This document shows positions 35,501-44,253 of a stretch of 64,000 nucleotides of DNA, one piece after another. The stretch is from Pirellulales bacterium (lineage in GTDB: Bacteria > Planctomycetota > Planctomycetia > Pirellulales > JAICIG01): NCBI GenBank assembly GCA_025927475.1, contig JAICLL010000007.1, forward strand, positions 1 to 64,000, in the 5' to 3' direction. The notes below the pieces were generated by a model. It was not told where the DNA came from. It did no database searches and was given only the letters and a program-made list of their open reading frames with translations. Made by a program: the position numbers and the translations under genes. Every line of letters starts with the position of its first letter. Positions within the stretch are counted from its first letter, which is position 1.

Positions 35501-35959
35501 GGTGCGCCCCTTGCCGATGAGGTAATGAAACTCTCCGCCGGGCGAGGCCTGCGGACTGACCCAAGCCTCCAGCGTGATCGCGTCGCCATTGGCAAAATCG
35601 AGCGGGCTGTTGGCGCCGGGGTCGGCGATGCGAATCAATCCGCCGCCGGCAAACTCGACCGCCTGATTGTCGGGCTCGAACAGCGGGAACTCTCCGGCCC
35701 GCGGCCCGAACGACGCCAGCCGCACTTCGCCCGTGATCGTGCCGTCGAGCGAGACGGCCGAGTCGGGCAGCTCGACCTCATTCACCACGCGATCCGCTTC
35801 GGTCTGCTGCAAGCGCCAGTAAGCGACCGGCTGGTCGGCCAGCACGACTTCAGCATAATTCTCAGCGGCTCCGGCAACCGCGGGCAGGCAGGCGCTCGCC
35901 GCCAGCGCGGCCATCACGAACCGGCGGCCTAGTACGGTAAACAGCGCGTACTTGATCAA
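32462..35959 (-). CDS. LamG-DUF1549-DUF1553 (PSD1-type) secreted protein
   Basis: A large exported protein of about 1165 residues typical of planctomycetes. After a leader ending near PAVAGAA comes a concanavalin/LamG domain (AYWRLQQTEADRVVNEVELP; ITLEAWVSPQASPGGEF; WHHVAVTYRFGE). It continues with DUF1549 (IDWLVDKKLVEAGLSPLKPI, RRVTLDVIGTIPTPAAI, and the heme-like ARCHDDPRHDFKQ motif) and C-terminal DUF1553 (NDRFAKMIVNRLWRRYLGRG; PTRRRMSAEQLVDSLFAAAG). The start is set at a TTG (35959) because GGAGG lies 7 nt upstream and the leader then begins MIKYALF; the frame is open 33 codons further. The C-terminal tail (RTKNNFDIHIPLPPGEVR) comes from an inverted repeat. Function unknown; possibly an outer-surface polymer-processing complex with the DUF1501 partner. 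Confidence 0.9.
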   Translation of the reverse strand: MIKYALFTVLGRRFVMAALAASACLPAVAGAAENYAEVVLADQPVAYWRLQQTEADRVVNEVELPDSAVSLDGTITGEVRLASFGPRAGEFPLFEPDNQAVEFAGGGLIRIADPGANSPLDFANGDAITLEAWVSPQASPGGEFHYLIGKGRTEAAGELAKNQNYALRLKALAGEKAALSFLFHSAGDDGAWHRWTSSATLACGDGWHHVAVTYRFGEPKSLRGYIDGESTSGKWDMAGESDRSPVVDDDDLWIGSSLGGQTASTFHGLLDEVALYRQALPPERIAARYRYTSPAPRFAADRVPSDSMLVEIYEGIADKKSWRFTLSEPTDSFTTAAAALVDVPNKYSSRGLKVDRSDPFLLRAMTRLTLPPGPRRLLMRSRNAARLYLDGELIAETPFYHISNSGHGQVTPLDASLAPQIRPLPRGDAQQYVDLAGDGREHEIVWEMIVGGQGHRPELGESSLSLAEPGGEFEIFGPRMSVPLTDEGWQTFAADERARLAVLNREARQAASREETEYWRRRHDWARQELAARPPLDFGPQNEPPPTENLIDWLVDKKLVEAGLSPLKPIDDYAFVRRVTLDVIGTIPTPAAIAELTSEPGRGDRRAKLIDRLLDDAAWADNWMGYWQDVLGENPNLVNPTLSNTGPFRWWIHESFSDNKPFDRFATELIMMEGSKYFGGPAGFELSTQDDAPMAVKARVIGQAFLGLDMKCARCHDDPRHDFKQRDRFSMAAMLRRGPQEVPKTSTVPGDEAALQSLIIKVTLKPGEEIAPEWPFAQLSAGDFPERVLRAPDDPRERLAALVTSPRNDRFAKMIVNRLWRRYLGRGLVEPVDDWDGAEPAHPELLELLARELIAHDYDLKHVARLILNSRVYQSAVGEIGGAGDSVAQGLSPTRRRMSAEQLVDSLFAAAGKPLDAGPINIDIDGARPQSSSLNLGLATRAWHFTSLSNERDRPSLALPQAQPFVTLMEAFGWRGSRQDPLTVRPDSAEVLQPAMMANGTLTARIVRLSDDSAFTRLALIEQPLDELVRQVYLRLLSRLPSDAERSAWCDVLEAGYDDRRIDAPLVTAEPVRQLVSWSNHLAPEASEFKAALEKRVREGDPPTRRLQSDWRERLEDLLWVLVNSPEFVFLPCGSANAPVAGAEPKGRTKNNFDIHIPLPPGEVR

Positions 35960-37089
35960 TTCGAGTCCTCCGAGTGCCGGAGCGTGCAAAACAAAATCGC
36001 GTGCCCTAATTCTAGCCATCGGGCACCCCTTCCGTCGCCTGTTGTGACGGCGAAACACACCCGCAATGTTCTCGTTCCGGATTTTTGCCGTGCCCGGTCC
36101 CTTCTGCCCCCAACTTTTTGGCGCCAGCGCAAGCTGATTGCATCATATCGTCGATTTGCTTGCGAAGAACAAGGCTCGTATAGCTCGCTCGGTCGGCCCA
36201 ATGCCTTGGTGCGCAGAACTTTGCAACCACGCTGTAAAACATCGACATTGGCTTATGCAAGCGCGGTCGGGGGTCAGGGGTGGCCTGCGCAAAATCTGTG
36301 CTATCCCATGGAGGATGTTCACCCTGCTTTTGTTCCGCCACGACGGAGCTTGCCTCCGTCGAGCGATGATTGACCGCTAGACGCATTGGCTCAACATTCC
36401 CTCCCGTTTCCGCGTGGCGTCCGCCGCCTTCGGCGGACGCCACGCGGAAACGGGGAAAAAAACGGGGGCGCGGTTTGCGTTTCTAGCGTTCAATCAGCGC
36501 TCCACCGGGGCAAGCCCGGATGGTGGCGGAGTGGAACTCGCCTTTTCGTCTTGTCGCTCGTTCGCCGCATTGCTCAGTTGCCGCGCCGCCTTTCGCTCCC
36601 TCTCTGGTCCTCCGTCCGTAGTCACTAGCCCCTGATCTCAGATCCCTGCCCTGATCCCCGAATCCCGCCCCCTGCTTCTTCCCCTCTCCGCATTGTCCCA
36701 ACCAAGTGGCTTCATCGGTTTTTAGCGTCCGGCACCGACCGATCAAGCCCGCCATAACTCACATCGCTGCAAACAGTTATATCGCGGCAGCAGTGTGCGA
36801 AATCGGTTTGATTCAAAAAGCACCAAAAAGACGAATTGACTTGACGGCGCGCGTGCGTCGATCTCGCGGCGCCTGTCACAGCCTGGCATCCCAATACGTC
36901 GTGTTTCTTCGAGCCGCGCGCGGGTGTATAACCGCTGCACTATAACCGACAGCTCGCTGGCCAGGCCGGGCAAGCGGGGCGTCATTGGCTTGGCTCAATA
37001 GAAACGAAGTTATCGACCACAGATTACACGAATGGGCGCGGATAAGAAATAAAAAAATCCGTGCCCATCAGTGCTTTCCGTGGTCGTCT
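35960..37089. other. Gene-poor intergenic kilobase with palindromes and repeats
   Basis: No convincing gene was found. Short frames exist on both strands but read as low-complexity Arg-rich sequence. The region contains one perfect hairpin (separate entry). Near 37010-37085 there is a segment of the type ACCACAGATTACACGAATGG that resembles a dispersed intergenic sequence I associate with other planctomycete genomes. The left end carries the promoter of the DUF1549/1553 gene. Confidence 0.45.
36403..36454. repeat. Perfect 24-bp inverted repeat with a 4-nt loop
   Basis: The left arm 36403-36426 (CCCGTTTCCGCGTGGCGTCC and on) is perfectly complementary to the right arm 36431-36454, with loop CCTT. 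A run of seven A follows on the plus strand at 36456-36462. For plus-strand transcription the A-run is on the wrong side for an intrinsic terminator, and on the minus strand the corresponding T-run comes before the stem. So it is more likely a mobile palindromic element. Confidence 0.85.
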
Positions 37090-38331
37090 TCATCTCGTTT
37101 CGGGCACGGGAAACGATTCGCAAAGATTGCTCACCTCGCCGCGAATGCGCCGGCTGAGCGCCGCGTCGTCGGGCGATCGCAACACCGCCAAAATCCAGTC
37201 GCCGATACGGACCATTTCTGCCGTGCCCATGCCGCGGGTGGTCAAGGCCGGCGTGCCGATGCGAATGCCCGACGGGTCGAGCGGCTTGCGCTCGTCGTAG
37301 GGTATCATGTTCTTGTTGACGGTAATCTCGCAGCGGCCCAGCGCTTCTTCGGCCTGTTTGCCGGTGAGTCCCAGCGTGGTGACGTCGGCCAGCATCAGGT
37401 GGTTGTCGGTGCCGCCGCTCACCAGTCGCACGCCGCCAGAAAGCAGCCGCTCGGCCAACGCCCGAGCATTGTCGATGATCTGCCGGGCGTAGCGTTTGAA
37501 TTCGGGACGCAGCGCTTCGGCGAAGCAAACGGCCTTCCCGGCCACGACGTGCATGAGCGGGCCGCCCTGCAAACCGGGAAACACGCTGCGATCGATGTCT
37601 TTGGCGTATTGCTCGCGGCACATGGTCAGCCCAGCCCGCGGCCCGCGCAGCGTCTTGTGGGTGGTGGTGGTCACAAAATCGGCCACCGGCACCGGGTTGT
37701 GGTGCAACCCCGCCGCCACCAGCCCGGCGTAGTGTGCCATATCGACAAACAGCTTTGCCCCGCAACTTTCGGCGATCTCGGCGAAGCGGTCGTGCGGAAT
37801 TTCGCGTGGATAAGCGCTGGCGCCGGCCACAATCAGCTTAGGCTTGTGCTCTTTTGCAAACGCGGCCACCTGGTCGAAGTCGATGCGGTGGGCATCGCGC
37901 GTCACGCCATAGCTGATAAAGTGATAGAGCTTGCCCGAGAGGTTCAGCTTCATGCCGTGCGTCAGATGTCCGCCGTGGGCCAGGTCGAGCCCCAGCACGG
38001 TGTCGCCGGGTTCCAGAGCGGTCAGATAGACGGCCTGATTGGCCTGGCTGCCCGAGTGCGGCTGCACGTTGACGTGCTCGGCGCCGAACAGCGTTTTGGC
38101 TCGTTGGCGGGCCAGCTCTTCGACCTGATCGACAAACTCGCAACCGCCATAGTAGCGGCGGCCGGGGTAGCCTTCGGCATATTTATTGGTCAGCACGCTG
38201 CCCACCGCCTGCATCACGGCGGGGCTGACGTAATTCTCGCTGGCGATCATTTCCAGCCCGTCTTGTTGACGGCGAATTTCGTGGGCGATGGCGGACCAGA
38301 CTTCCGGGTCTTCTTGTTCGATGAAATTCAC
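37090..38331 (-). CDS. glyA: Serine hydroxymethyltransferase
   Basis: A PLP enzyme that converts serine and tetrahydrofolate to glycine and 5,10-methylene-THF. The 413-residue length is standard. Visible signatures are [35 protein letters not shown], the PLP-lysine motif [15 protein letters not shown] (Lys in HK), and [20 protein letters not shown] upstream of it. The C-terminal domain includes [14 protein letters not shown] and [14 protein letters not shown]. It is transcribed alone, with the gene-poor gap downstream and the DUF4160/DUF2442 pair upstream on the same strand. Confidence 0.96.
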   Translation of the reverse strand: MNFIEQEDPEVWSAIAHEIRRQQDGLEMIASENYVSPAVMQAVGSVLTNKYAEGYPGRRYYGGCEFVDQVEELARQRAKTLFGAEHVNVQPHSGSQANQAVYLTALEPGDTVLGLDLAHGGHLTHGMKLNLSGKLYHFISYGVTRDAHRIDFDQVAAFAKEHKPKLIVAGASAYPREIPHDRFAEIAESCGAKLFVDMAHYAGLVAAGLHHNPVPVADFVTTTTHKTLRGPRAGLTMCREQYAKDIDRSVFPGLQGGPLMHVVAGKAVCFAEALRPEFKRYARQIIDNARALAERLLSGGVRLVSGGTDNHLMLADVTTLGLTGKQAEEALGRCEITVNKNMIPYDERKPLDPSGIRIGTPALTTRGMGTAEMVRIGDWILAVLRSPDDAALSRRIRGEVSNLCESFPVPETR

Positions 38332-38410
38332 GGGACGAAGGGTTCAGGGTTCAGAGTTCAGGGTTCCGTATTTATATCGGTGTGGCCCTGAATGGTCGAG
38401 TCTCGTAGAA

Positions 38411-38680
38411 TTACTCCGAACGCTGTTTTGGTGGTGGCGCCGGCACGCCGTCCAGCATGCCGCGGGCACTAAGGTCCTCGTCGATATCTGGCCAGTGAAC
38501 GCCTTCCCCGTTTCCAAGGATCTCGAAATTGTTGCGCTGCGCTTCCGTCGCGTTTGCCAAGCGCCAGGACCAGACCAACGGTACACTGATGGTCCGCCCG
38601 TCAACTAGCCGCGCGGTGATCAAGTCGTCCGTTACCTCGATTGACGCAATTCGCGCATCCTTATTCGCCGCAATGCTCAT
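38411..38680 (-). CDS. DUF2442 family protein
   Basis: An 89-residue protein containing the DUF2442 pattern: a beta-hairpin start RIASIEVTDDLITARLVDGR, then TISVPLVWSWRLANATEAQR and the ending GEGVHWPDIDEDLSARGML. Genes of this family follow DUF4160 genes in many genomes and the pair is suspected to be a toxin-antitoxin-like module. Here the start overlaps the DUF4160 gene by 20 nt, which implies coupled translation. The downstream intergenic stretch carries GGGTTCAGAGTTC mini-repeats (38339-38366). Confidence 0.8.
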   Translation of the reverse strand: MSIAANKDARIASIEVTDDLITARLVDGRTISVPLVWSWRLANATEAQRNNFEILGNGEGVHWPDIDEDLSARGMLDGVPAPPPKQRSE

Positions 38681-38900
38681 CCCAGGCCTCGATGATCGTA
38701 GTCAAATTGTCCGCAATGATCGCTCGAATTCGATTCAATTCTTTCGCCGAAAAGCCGTTGTTGTTCGCTAGCGCGATCGGTTCAAGCCAGAACTTGCAGA
38801 GATTGCGGTCGCGACGGGCATGCACGTGTTTGGGCTCACTACAGTCGAAACTGTAGAAGAAAAAACGATACGATCCGGCAATTCCCGGGATTGTCGGCAT
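38661..38900 (-). CDS. DUF4160 family protein, partner of DUF2442
   Basis: A 79-residue protein. Family hallmarks are the N-terminal MPTIPGIAGSYRFFFYSFDC and EPKHVHARRDRNLCKFWLEP, with the typical 'EPPHVHV' strand, and then ALANNNGFSAKELNRIRAII with a helix ending in WDEHCGE. It is the first gene of the two-gene unit with DUF2442. The proposed toxin-antitoxin role of such pairs is not established. Composition is AT-richer than its neighbours, fitting horizontal movement. Confidence 0.8.
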   Translation of the reverse strand: MPTIPGIAGSYRFFFYSFDCSEPKHVHARRDRNLCKFWLEPIALANNNGFSAKELNRIRAIIADNLTTIIEAWDEHCGE

Positions 38901-39287
38901 GCTTCGGCCCGTCGGGTAGCCCCACTTCGAGTATATCGTGTTGGGCGCGCGGCGTCATGTAAGGTCGCCGCCAAGTCGTCTTGCGGCCACGACACGCGTC
39001 CGGTTACCTTCAAAGATAGTGCCGTAAACCGGAGCATCTACGTGCCGCGATGGCAACTGGTAACCGTTACCAGTTGAATTTCCGAACCCGGATGATTCAC
39101 CAGCCCGTGGAAGCCCGACCCGTAAGCGAGGTTCGTAGACCGGCTTTCCCTCGCTTAGGCGTCGGGCTTCCATGCCCCAGGCTGCCGTGCGCATAGAGAC
39201 GCTGCTGGAGTAATCCGCGGTAAGCGAGTTAGCCGGCCACAAGGGCCGGGGCTACCACCAAGCCGGCCACAAGGGCCGGGGCTACCG
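38901..39287. other. Intergenic region with several palindromic repeats
   Basis: About 390 nt with no supported gene. It contains a perfect palindrome at 39054-39076 (11-bp arms CAACTGGTAAC/GTTACCAGTTG around a single C). It also has an AAGCGAGG/CCTCGCTTA hairpin at about 39122-39165. A tandem duplication of a 26-bp unit beginning AGCCGGCCACAAGGGCCGGG lies at 39231-39256 and 39261-39286, ending one base before the lgt start codon. Confidence 0.65.
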
Positions 39288-40640
39288 ATGTTGCAAACGC
39301 TGTTCTACATTCCGCGTGAAATCGCCGGCGTGCCGGTGTTCGGCGTGGGCTGGCTCTTGGCGGTCTGGGCGGTCGTCTCGGTTGGCTGGCTGGCGTGGCT
39401 CGCGCGCCGGCATGGCTTCGGGCCCGAGGTCACCGCCAACCTGCCCTTGTTGGTCACACTGGGCGCGGTGATCGGCTGGGTTTTGCCGCAATTGTGCGAG
39501 CCGCAAGGTCTGCCGATCCGCGGCTATGGCGTGATGCTGCTGCTGGGGCTGGCATCGGGCGTCGGATTGGCCGCCTATCGCGCCCGGCAAATCGGCCTGA
39601 ATCCGGAGATGATTTATTCGCTGGCTTTCTGGATGTGCATTTCGGGCATTGTGGGCGCGCGGGTGTTTTATGTCATTGAGTATTGGCCCGAGTATCAACG
39701 CCCCACGCTCTTGCAAACCCTGCAGGCCATGGCCAACTTTACCAAAGGCGGTCTGGTGGTGTTCGGCTCGGCCATCGGGGCCGGGCTGGCCCTGTGGACT
39801 TTCGTGCGGAAGTATCGCCTGCCGGGGCTGGCGCTGGCCGACCTGATCGCGCCCAGCGTGATGGTTGGGCTGGCCTGTGGCCGCGTCGGCTGCTTTTTCA
39901 ACGGCTGCTGCTTCGGCGGAGCGTGCGAGTTGCCTTGGGCGGTGCAGTTCCCCTGGAAAAGCCCGCCGCACGTGCGGCAAGTGGAGTTGGGCCTGACGGC
40001 TCTGCACGGGCTGACAATTACCGGCGAGCCAGACGATCCGGCCGTGATCCAATCGGTGCTGGCCGATTCGCCCGCGGCGCGGGCAGGGCTGAAGCCCGGT
40101 CAAACCATTCGCGACGTGCTCATCAACGGCCGCGGTATGGTGAGCGAGTCGAATGGTTCGGGGGGCTGCCGGCAGGCTGGCGAAGCGCCGAAATACCTGC
40201 CCGCCGACACGGTGCGCGAGGTGCAATTCTCGCTGCTCGAAGCGAGTCGCCGCGGCAGCCAAGTGACCGTTTATACGCGCGATCGCGCGCAGCCGGCCAT
40301 CTTCACCGTGCGCTCGGCGCCCGCGCGAAGCTTGCCGGTCCATCCCGCCCAGATTTACAGCGCCGTCGATGCCCTGCTGCTTTGCTTGTTCCTTTTGGCC
40401 TACTACCCCTATCGCCAGCACGATGGCGAGGTCTTTGCGTGGATGATAACCATTCACCCCATCTCTCGGTTCCTGCAAGAGGTGATTCGCATTGACGAGT
40501 CGTCGGTGTTTGGCACCGGTCTGAGCATTTCGCAGAATATCAGCATTCTGATGTTGATTGCGGCGTTAGGGCTGTGGTGGCATTTGCTGGGAAGGCCGCG
40601 GGGGCTGGCCTGGCCGGGAAGCGCTGCTGGGCCTCGGTAG
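39288..40640 (+). CDS. lgt: Prolipoprotein diacylglyceryl transferase with a PDZ-like insertion
   Basis: An inner-membrane enzyme that transfers diacylglycerol from phosphatidylglycerol to the lipobox cysteine of prolipoproteins. Family landmarks are PIRGYGVMLLLGLASG, KGGLVVFGSAIGAGLAL, GRVGCFFNGCCFG (Arg, Asn and Gly of the signature) and, after a gap, PVHPAQIYSAVDALLLCLFL and FAWMITIHPISRFLQEVIR. At 450 residues it is about 150 longer than E. coli Lgt. The extra part (about 235-345) sits in a periplasmic loop and includes IQSVLADSPAARAGLKPGQT, a PDZ-type segment. The start codon follows the repeat directly with no ribosome site, so initiation could be at a later codon. Confidence 0.87.
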   Translation: MLQTLFYIPREIAGVPVFGVGWLLAVWAVVSVGWLAWLARRHGFGPEVTANLPLLVTLGAVIGWVLPQLCEPQGLPIRGYGVMLLLGLASGVGLAAYRARQIGLNPEMIYSLAFWMCISGIVGARVFYVIEYWPEYQRPTLLQTLQAMANFTKGGLVVFGSAIGAGLALWTFVRKYRLPGLALADLIAPSVMVGLACGRVGCFFNGCCFGGACELPWAVQFPWKSPPHVRQVELGLTALHGLTITGEPDDPAVIQSVLADSPAARAGLKPGQTIRDVLINGRGMVSESNGSGGCRQAGEAPKYLPADTVREVQFSLLEASRRGSQVTVYTRDRAQPAIFTVRSAPARSLPVHPAQIYSAVDALLLCLFLLAYYPYRQHDGEVFAWMITIHPISRFLQEVIRIDESSVFGTGLSISQNISILMLIAALGLWWHLLGRPRGLAWPGSAAGPR

Positions 40641-40702
40641 GGAGCGGATTCCCTTCCGTCTGCGGCGAATGCCGCGGCCGTAGCTCCACGGGGCGCCGCG
40701 TA

Positions 40703-42931
40703 CTATCTTGGCGTCCCACCGGAGGCCGCCTGCGCCGGAGCATCGGTCTGGGCGGCGTCGGCGCTCGGCGGAAGAAACTGCGCCAATACTTCGACCAGCT
40801 TTTCGCGACTCAGTGGCTTCACCACGTGCCGATTGAAACCTTTGGAAAGCGCGGTTTGCACGTCGTCGGCCTGACCGTAGCCGGTCACCGCCACCAGGTA
40901 CGTGCGCTCGCCCAAATTGCGGCGCACATATTCGGCGACCTCATAACCGTCGATGCCGGGCAGCCCGATATCGACAAGCGCGGCCACCGGACTGAACCGC
41001 TCGATGGCCAAAAGGCCTTCCTGGCCACTGGCGGCCGCGTAGACGGCAAATCCATGCGACTCGAGCAGCGCCCGCAGCATATCGCGATTATCGGCGTCGT
41101 CTTCCACGATGACCACCAGTTTATCGCGGACGAACAAGGGCGGGGCGTCGCTCGCCGGCGCGGGCAGTTGCGGCGGGGCCGCCGCCCGCGGCAGCCGGAT
41201 GATGAATTCGCTGCCCTTGCCGGCGCCCGCGCTGTACGCGTTCACCTCGCCTCCATGAAGCTCGGCGATCGATCGCACGACCGACAGACCCACGCCCATA
41301 CCACCCGAAGAGCGCGCCAGCGTCTGGTGGCTTTGCACGAACAAATCAAACACGCTGCTCAATAGGTGCGGTTCGATGCCGACGCCGGTGTCTTTGACGC
41401 GGATCACCACGTGGCCGTCGTCGGGCTGCATCGAGAGCACGATGCGGCCCTCGGCCGGCGTGTATTTGATGGCGTTGTCCAACAAGTTGGCCAGCGCCTG
41501 TTGCAGGCGCGATGCATCGCCATTGACCCACAGCGGCGCCGCGGCGATTTCGCGCAAGAACTGATACCGGCCCTCTTCCAGTCGCTTCTGCACCGCCGCG
41601 ACCGCGTCGGGCACGATGTCGCTCAAGTTAAACACCCGCTTTTGCATCGGCATCTTGTTCTGCGTCATGCGTGACACATCGAGTAATTCATCGAGCAGCT
41701 TGGCCATGTGCGCCCCTTGCCGTTCGATGATTTCATAGGCGTGCCGCGCGGTGTCGGGCGGCACATTAGGGAGCCGCATCAAAGCCGTTGCGCTGACGAT
41801 GGCGTTGAGCGGGTTGCGCAGTTCGTGGGAGAGCATGGCCAGGAATTGGTCGCGCCGCCGCACCGCATCCGACAACTGCGACTCGGCCTTTTTCAGCGCG
41901 GTGACATCCACTAGCGTCAGCACCGCGCCGCGCGTCGATTTGCGCGCCTGGTAGGGCAAGATGCGCAGCAAATAGTGCAAGCCGTGCCGGTCGCGCACCT
42001 CGCGCTGTCGCGGCTCGCCGCTGCGGAGCACCTCTTCCACGTCGTCTACCAGCCGCTCGTGCAAGATGTTGTGCACGAAGCTGTCAATCCGGCGCCCCAC
42101 GTCTTGCTGCAACAGGTTGAAAGCGGCGCTGACCGACGGAGTGAACTTGCGGATGCGCAGGTCGTGATCGAGGAAGATGGTGCCGATGTCGGTGGCCGCC
42201 AGCAACGCCTCCAGGTCGGCGTGCAGCTCCATCAACTCGCTGATTTTCTTCTGGTACTCAGCATTGACCGTATACAGCTCTTCGTTGACCGAGTGCAGTT
42301 CTTCGTTGGTGCTTTGCAGTTCCTCGTTCGAAGCCACCAGCTCTTCATTGGTGGCCTGCAACTCTTCGTTGCTCGTCTCCACCTCTTCGATGGTGGCCTG
42401 CAAATTCTCTTTGGTGTAACGCAGCTCCGCTTCGAGGCCTTCGATGCGGTCGCGCGACAGCCGCCGCACATCGGAATCGAGCGGCGGGGCCGAGTCGCCT
42501 TCCGCCGGCTGCTCGGCCATCTCGACGATCGCCACAAACATTTGCAGCGCTTTGCTCCGCTGGTTCTCGACCGGCTCGACGCTCACGCGATACAGTCCCT
42601 CGCGCCCGCCGACCGACAGCCGGATGCCCGAATAGTGCACGGGCTGCCAATCTTTTTGGGCCTTTTGCAGGGCGCCGGTGACGGCGGCTTTGAGGTCGTC
42701 GTCGAGCAGGTCGAGGGCGTCGCTGCTGGGCCGCCCCGGCTTGATGCGCAAAAACTGCTGCGCATCGCCGAAGACATGCAATAGCTCGCGGCCTTCGCTG
42801 ATCAGCAGCCCCGGCGGCATATAGCGCGACAAGAGCGCGTCGTATGCTCCCACCAATGACACGTCGGGAAATGCCCGGGACGATGGCGACGGCAGCAGCG
42901 GCGGCCGGCGCAGCGCTTCGGGAGAGCGCAA
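40703..42931 (-). CDS. PAS-histidine kinase-receiver hybrid, 3' part of a broken CheB/CheR hybrid gene
   Basis: A 742-residue open frame. After about 35 residues at the junction come a PAS-like domain ([20 protein letters not shown]), a long coiled coil (about 145-215; repeated [20 protein letters not shown]), a second PAS ([18 protein letters not shown]), and the dimerisation H-box [13 protein letters not shown]. The ATPase boxes [17 protein letters not shown] and [11 protein letters not shown] follow. A C-terminal receiver has [13 protein letters not shown], phosphoacceptor Asp in [11 protein letters not shown], and KPLSREKL. Normally this arrangement follows CheB and CheR in one chain. Here its 5' end overlaps the CheB-CheR frame in another frame, so it may be untranslated or need a new start. 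Confidence 0.8.
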   Translation of the reverse strand: MRSPEALRRPPLLPSPSSRAFPDVSLVGAYDALLSRYMPPGLLISEGRELLHVFGDAQQFLRIKPGRPSSDALDLLDDDLKAAVTGALQKAQKDWQPVHYSGIRLSVGGREGLYRVSVEPVENQRSKALQMFVAIVEMAEQPAEGDSAPPLDSDVRRLSRDRIEGLEAELRYTKENLQATIEEVETSNEELQATNEELVASNEELQSTNEELHSVNEELYTVNAEYQKKISELMELHADLEALLAATDIGTIFLDHDLRIRKFTPSVSAAFNLLQQDVGRRIDSFVHNILHERLVDDVEEVLRSGEPRQREVRDRHGLHYLLRILPYQARKSTRGAVLTLVDVTALKKAESQLSDAVRRRDQFLAMLSHELRNPLNAIVSATALMRLPNVPPDTARHAYEIIERQGAHMAKLLDELLDVSRMTQNKMPMQKRVFNLSDIVPDAVAAVQKRLEEGRYQFLREIAAAPLWVNGDASRLQQALANLLDNAIKYTPAEGRIVLSMQPDDGHVVIRVKDTGVGIEPHLLSSVFDLFVQSHQTLARSSGGMGVGLSVVRSIAELHGGEVNAYSAGAGKGSEFIIRLPRAAAPPQLPAPASDAPPLFVRDKLVVIVEDDADNRDMLRALLESHGFAVYAAASGQEGLLAIERFSPVAALVDIGLPGIDGYEVAEYVRRNLGERTYLVAVTGYGQADDVQTALSKGFNRHVVKPLSREKLVEVLAQFLPPSADAAQTDAPAQAASGGTPR

Positions 42932-44253
42932 CTGCCCCCGCGCGTCGGCGGACGATCGAGCTTCGTGAACGGCGCGTCTTTGATGATGTTATGCGGCGCA
43001 AACACAATCATCTGCCGCAGGTCTTGGCGGACGTGATAGCCGTCGGCCTTCCGCTGAAAGTACCGCTGTCGCCACTCCTCGCGGATATCGACCAAGGCTT
43101 GCTCGCTAAACACGCCCAGGCTCGCTGCTTCGAGCGAAACCCGATGCGCGTCGGTGGCGAACACTTTGGCGCTGATGGGCCGCGGTTCCTGCTCGAGCAG
43201 GCTGTGCAGCAACATCGCCACGCTATAAGCCTCCTCGCCGGTGGCGCAGCCTGCCACCCAGACACGGATCTCTTGGTCGCTCGGAACGCGTCGCACGAGT
43301 TCGGGCAGCACCTCGTGTTCGAGCTTTTCAAACGCCGCCGGATCGCGGAAAAAGCGCGTCACTCCGATCAGCAGGTCTTTGTAAAGCGCGTCGAGCTCGC
43401 CGGCGTTGTTACGCAGCCGCTCGGTGTATTCCCGCAGGTCTTCAATGCGGTTCATCGACAACCGGCGATGGATGCGCCGCCCCACCGTGGTGCTTTTGTA
43501 ATGCGAGAAATCGAGTCCATGCTCCTGGTTCAGCAGGTCAAAAATAGGGGTAAACTCCAGTTGCTCGGCCGCCGGCTGGTCGTCGGAATGAACACGCTGC
43601 GCGAGGTTGGCCACGTGGTTCATCAGCGCCTGGGGGATCTGGTCGGGTGGCAGCACCAGGTCGACCACTCCGGTGTCGATGGCGTTAACCGGCATGCCGT
43701 CGAATTTGGCGGTATTGAGACTTTCACAGATCACCAACCCGCCGGCCGCGTGGATGTCGCGAATGCCGCGCGACCCGTCGCTGCCGCTGCCCGACAAGAC
43801 GACCCCCACGGCCGCGGCGCCCGCCTCCTGCGCCAACGAGCGGAAGAAATGGTCGATGGGCAACGCCAGACCTTGGTTGGGATCTTTATCGGTCAGCAGA
43901 AGTTTCCGCTGCGAAATGATCATGTCCTTCCGCGGCGGAATGAGATAGATGTGGTTGGGCTGAACCTCCATCTCGTGCTCGGCGCGGCGGATGGGAATCT
44001 CGGTATAACGCGCCAGAAGTTCGTCCATGAAGCTTTTGAAGTCGGGCGAGAGGTGCTGAATGAGCACGAAGGCCATGCCCGGCTTCGGCGGCATGTTGCG
44101 AAACATCTGCTCGAGCGATTCCAGCCCACCGGCCGAGGCGCCGATGCCCACGATATGGAAAGCAACCCCGTCGCCGTCTTCTGGAGCGACCGCGGGAGAC
44201 TCGGGGGAAAGGTCCGGCAAGACCGACCAATCGAGATCCGGATTCATCGGCAA
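42802..44253 (-). CDS. CheB-CheR fusion, truncated by frameshift/deletion
   Basis: A 483-residue frame. A CheB methylesterase domain (about 30-215) shows VGIGASAGGLESLEQMF (Ser), LIQHLSPDFKSFMDELL (His) and VVLSGSGSDGSRGI (Asp). A CheR domain (from about 225) includes TSFFRD-type GVTRFFRDPAAFEKLE, the SAM-binding VWVAGCATGEEAYSVAML and KVFATDAHRVSLEAASLG. At IIKDAPFTKLD the family continues with a LI.CRN.LIYF motif, but here the frame runs into Arg/Cys-rich nonsense and stops. That matches a deletion with frameshift near 42960. The CheR active region is therefore incomplete. No receiver is fused to CheB, as usual for this hybrid class. Confidence 0.78.
   Translation of the reverse strand: MPMNPDLDWSVLPDLSPESPAVAPEDGDGVAFHIVGIGASAGGLESLEQMFRNMPPKPGMAFVLIQHLSPDFKSFMDELLARYTEIPIRRAEHEMEVQPNHIYLIPPRKDMIISQRKLLLTDKDPNQGLALPIDHFFRSLAQEAGAAAVGVVLSGSGSDGSRGIRDIHAAGGLVICESLNTAKFDGMPVNAIDTGVVDLVLPPDQIPQALMNHVANLAQRVHSDDQPAAEQLEFTPIFDLLNQEHGLDFSHYKSTTVGRRIHRRLSMNRIEDLREYTERLRNNAGELDALYKDLLIGVTRFFRDPAAFEKLEHEVLPELVRRVPSDQEIRVWVAGCATGEEAYSVAMLLHSLLEQEPRPISAKVFATDAHRVSLEAASLGVFSEQALVDIREEWRQRYFQRKADGYHVRQDLRQMIVFAPHNIIKDAPFTKLDRPPTRGGSCALPKRCAGRRCCRRHRPGHFPTCHWWEHTTRSCRAICRRGC

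Noticed and set aside
33128-35932. Plus-strand open frame of over 900 codons
   Set aside because: It lies fully antisense to the LamG-DUF1549-DUF1553 gene. Its translation is Arg/Gly/Ala-rich with no domain, as expected from the complement of a GC-rich gene.
36012-36443. Minus-strand open frame of 143 codons in the gene-poor kilobase
   Set aside because: It crosses the perfect hairpin and gives low-complexity sequence with no family resemblance.
36403-36462. Hairpin with an A-run considered as an intrinsic terminator
   Set aside because: For plus-strand transcription the run is A rather than T. On the minus strand the T-run comes before the stem. Neither orientation gives a terminator.
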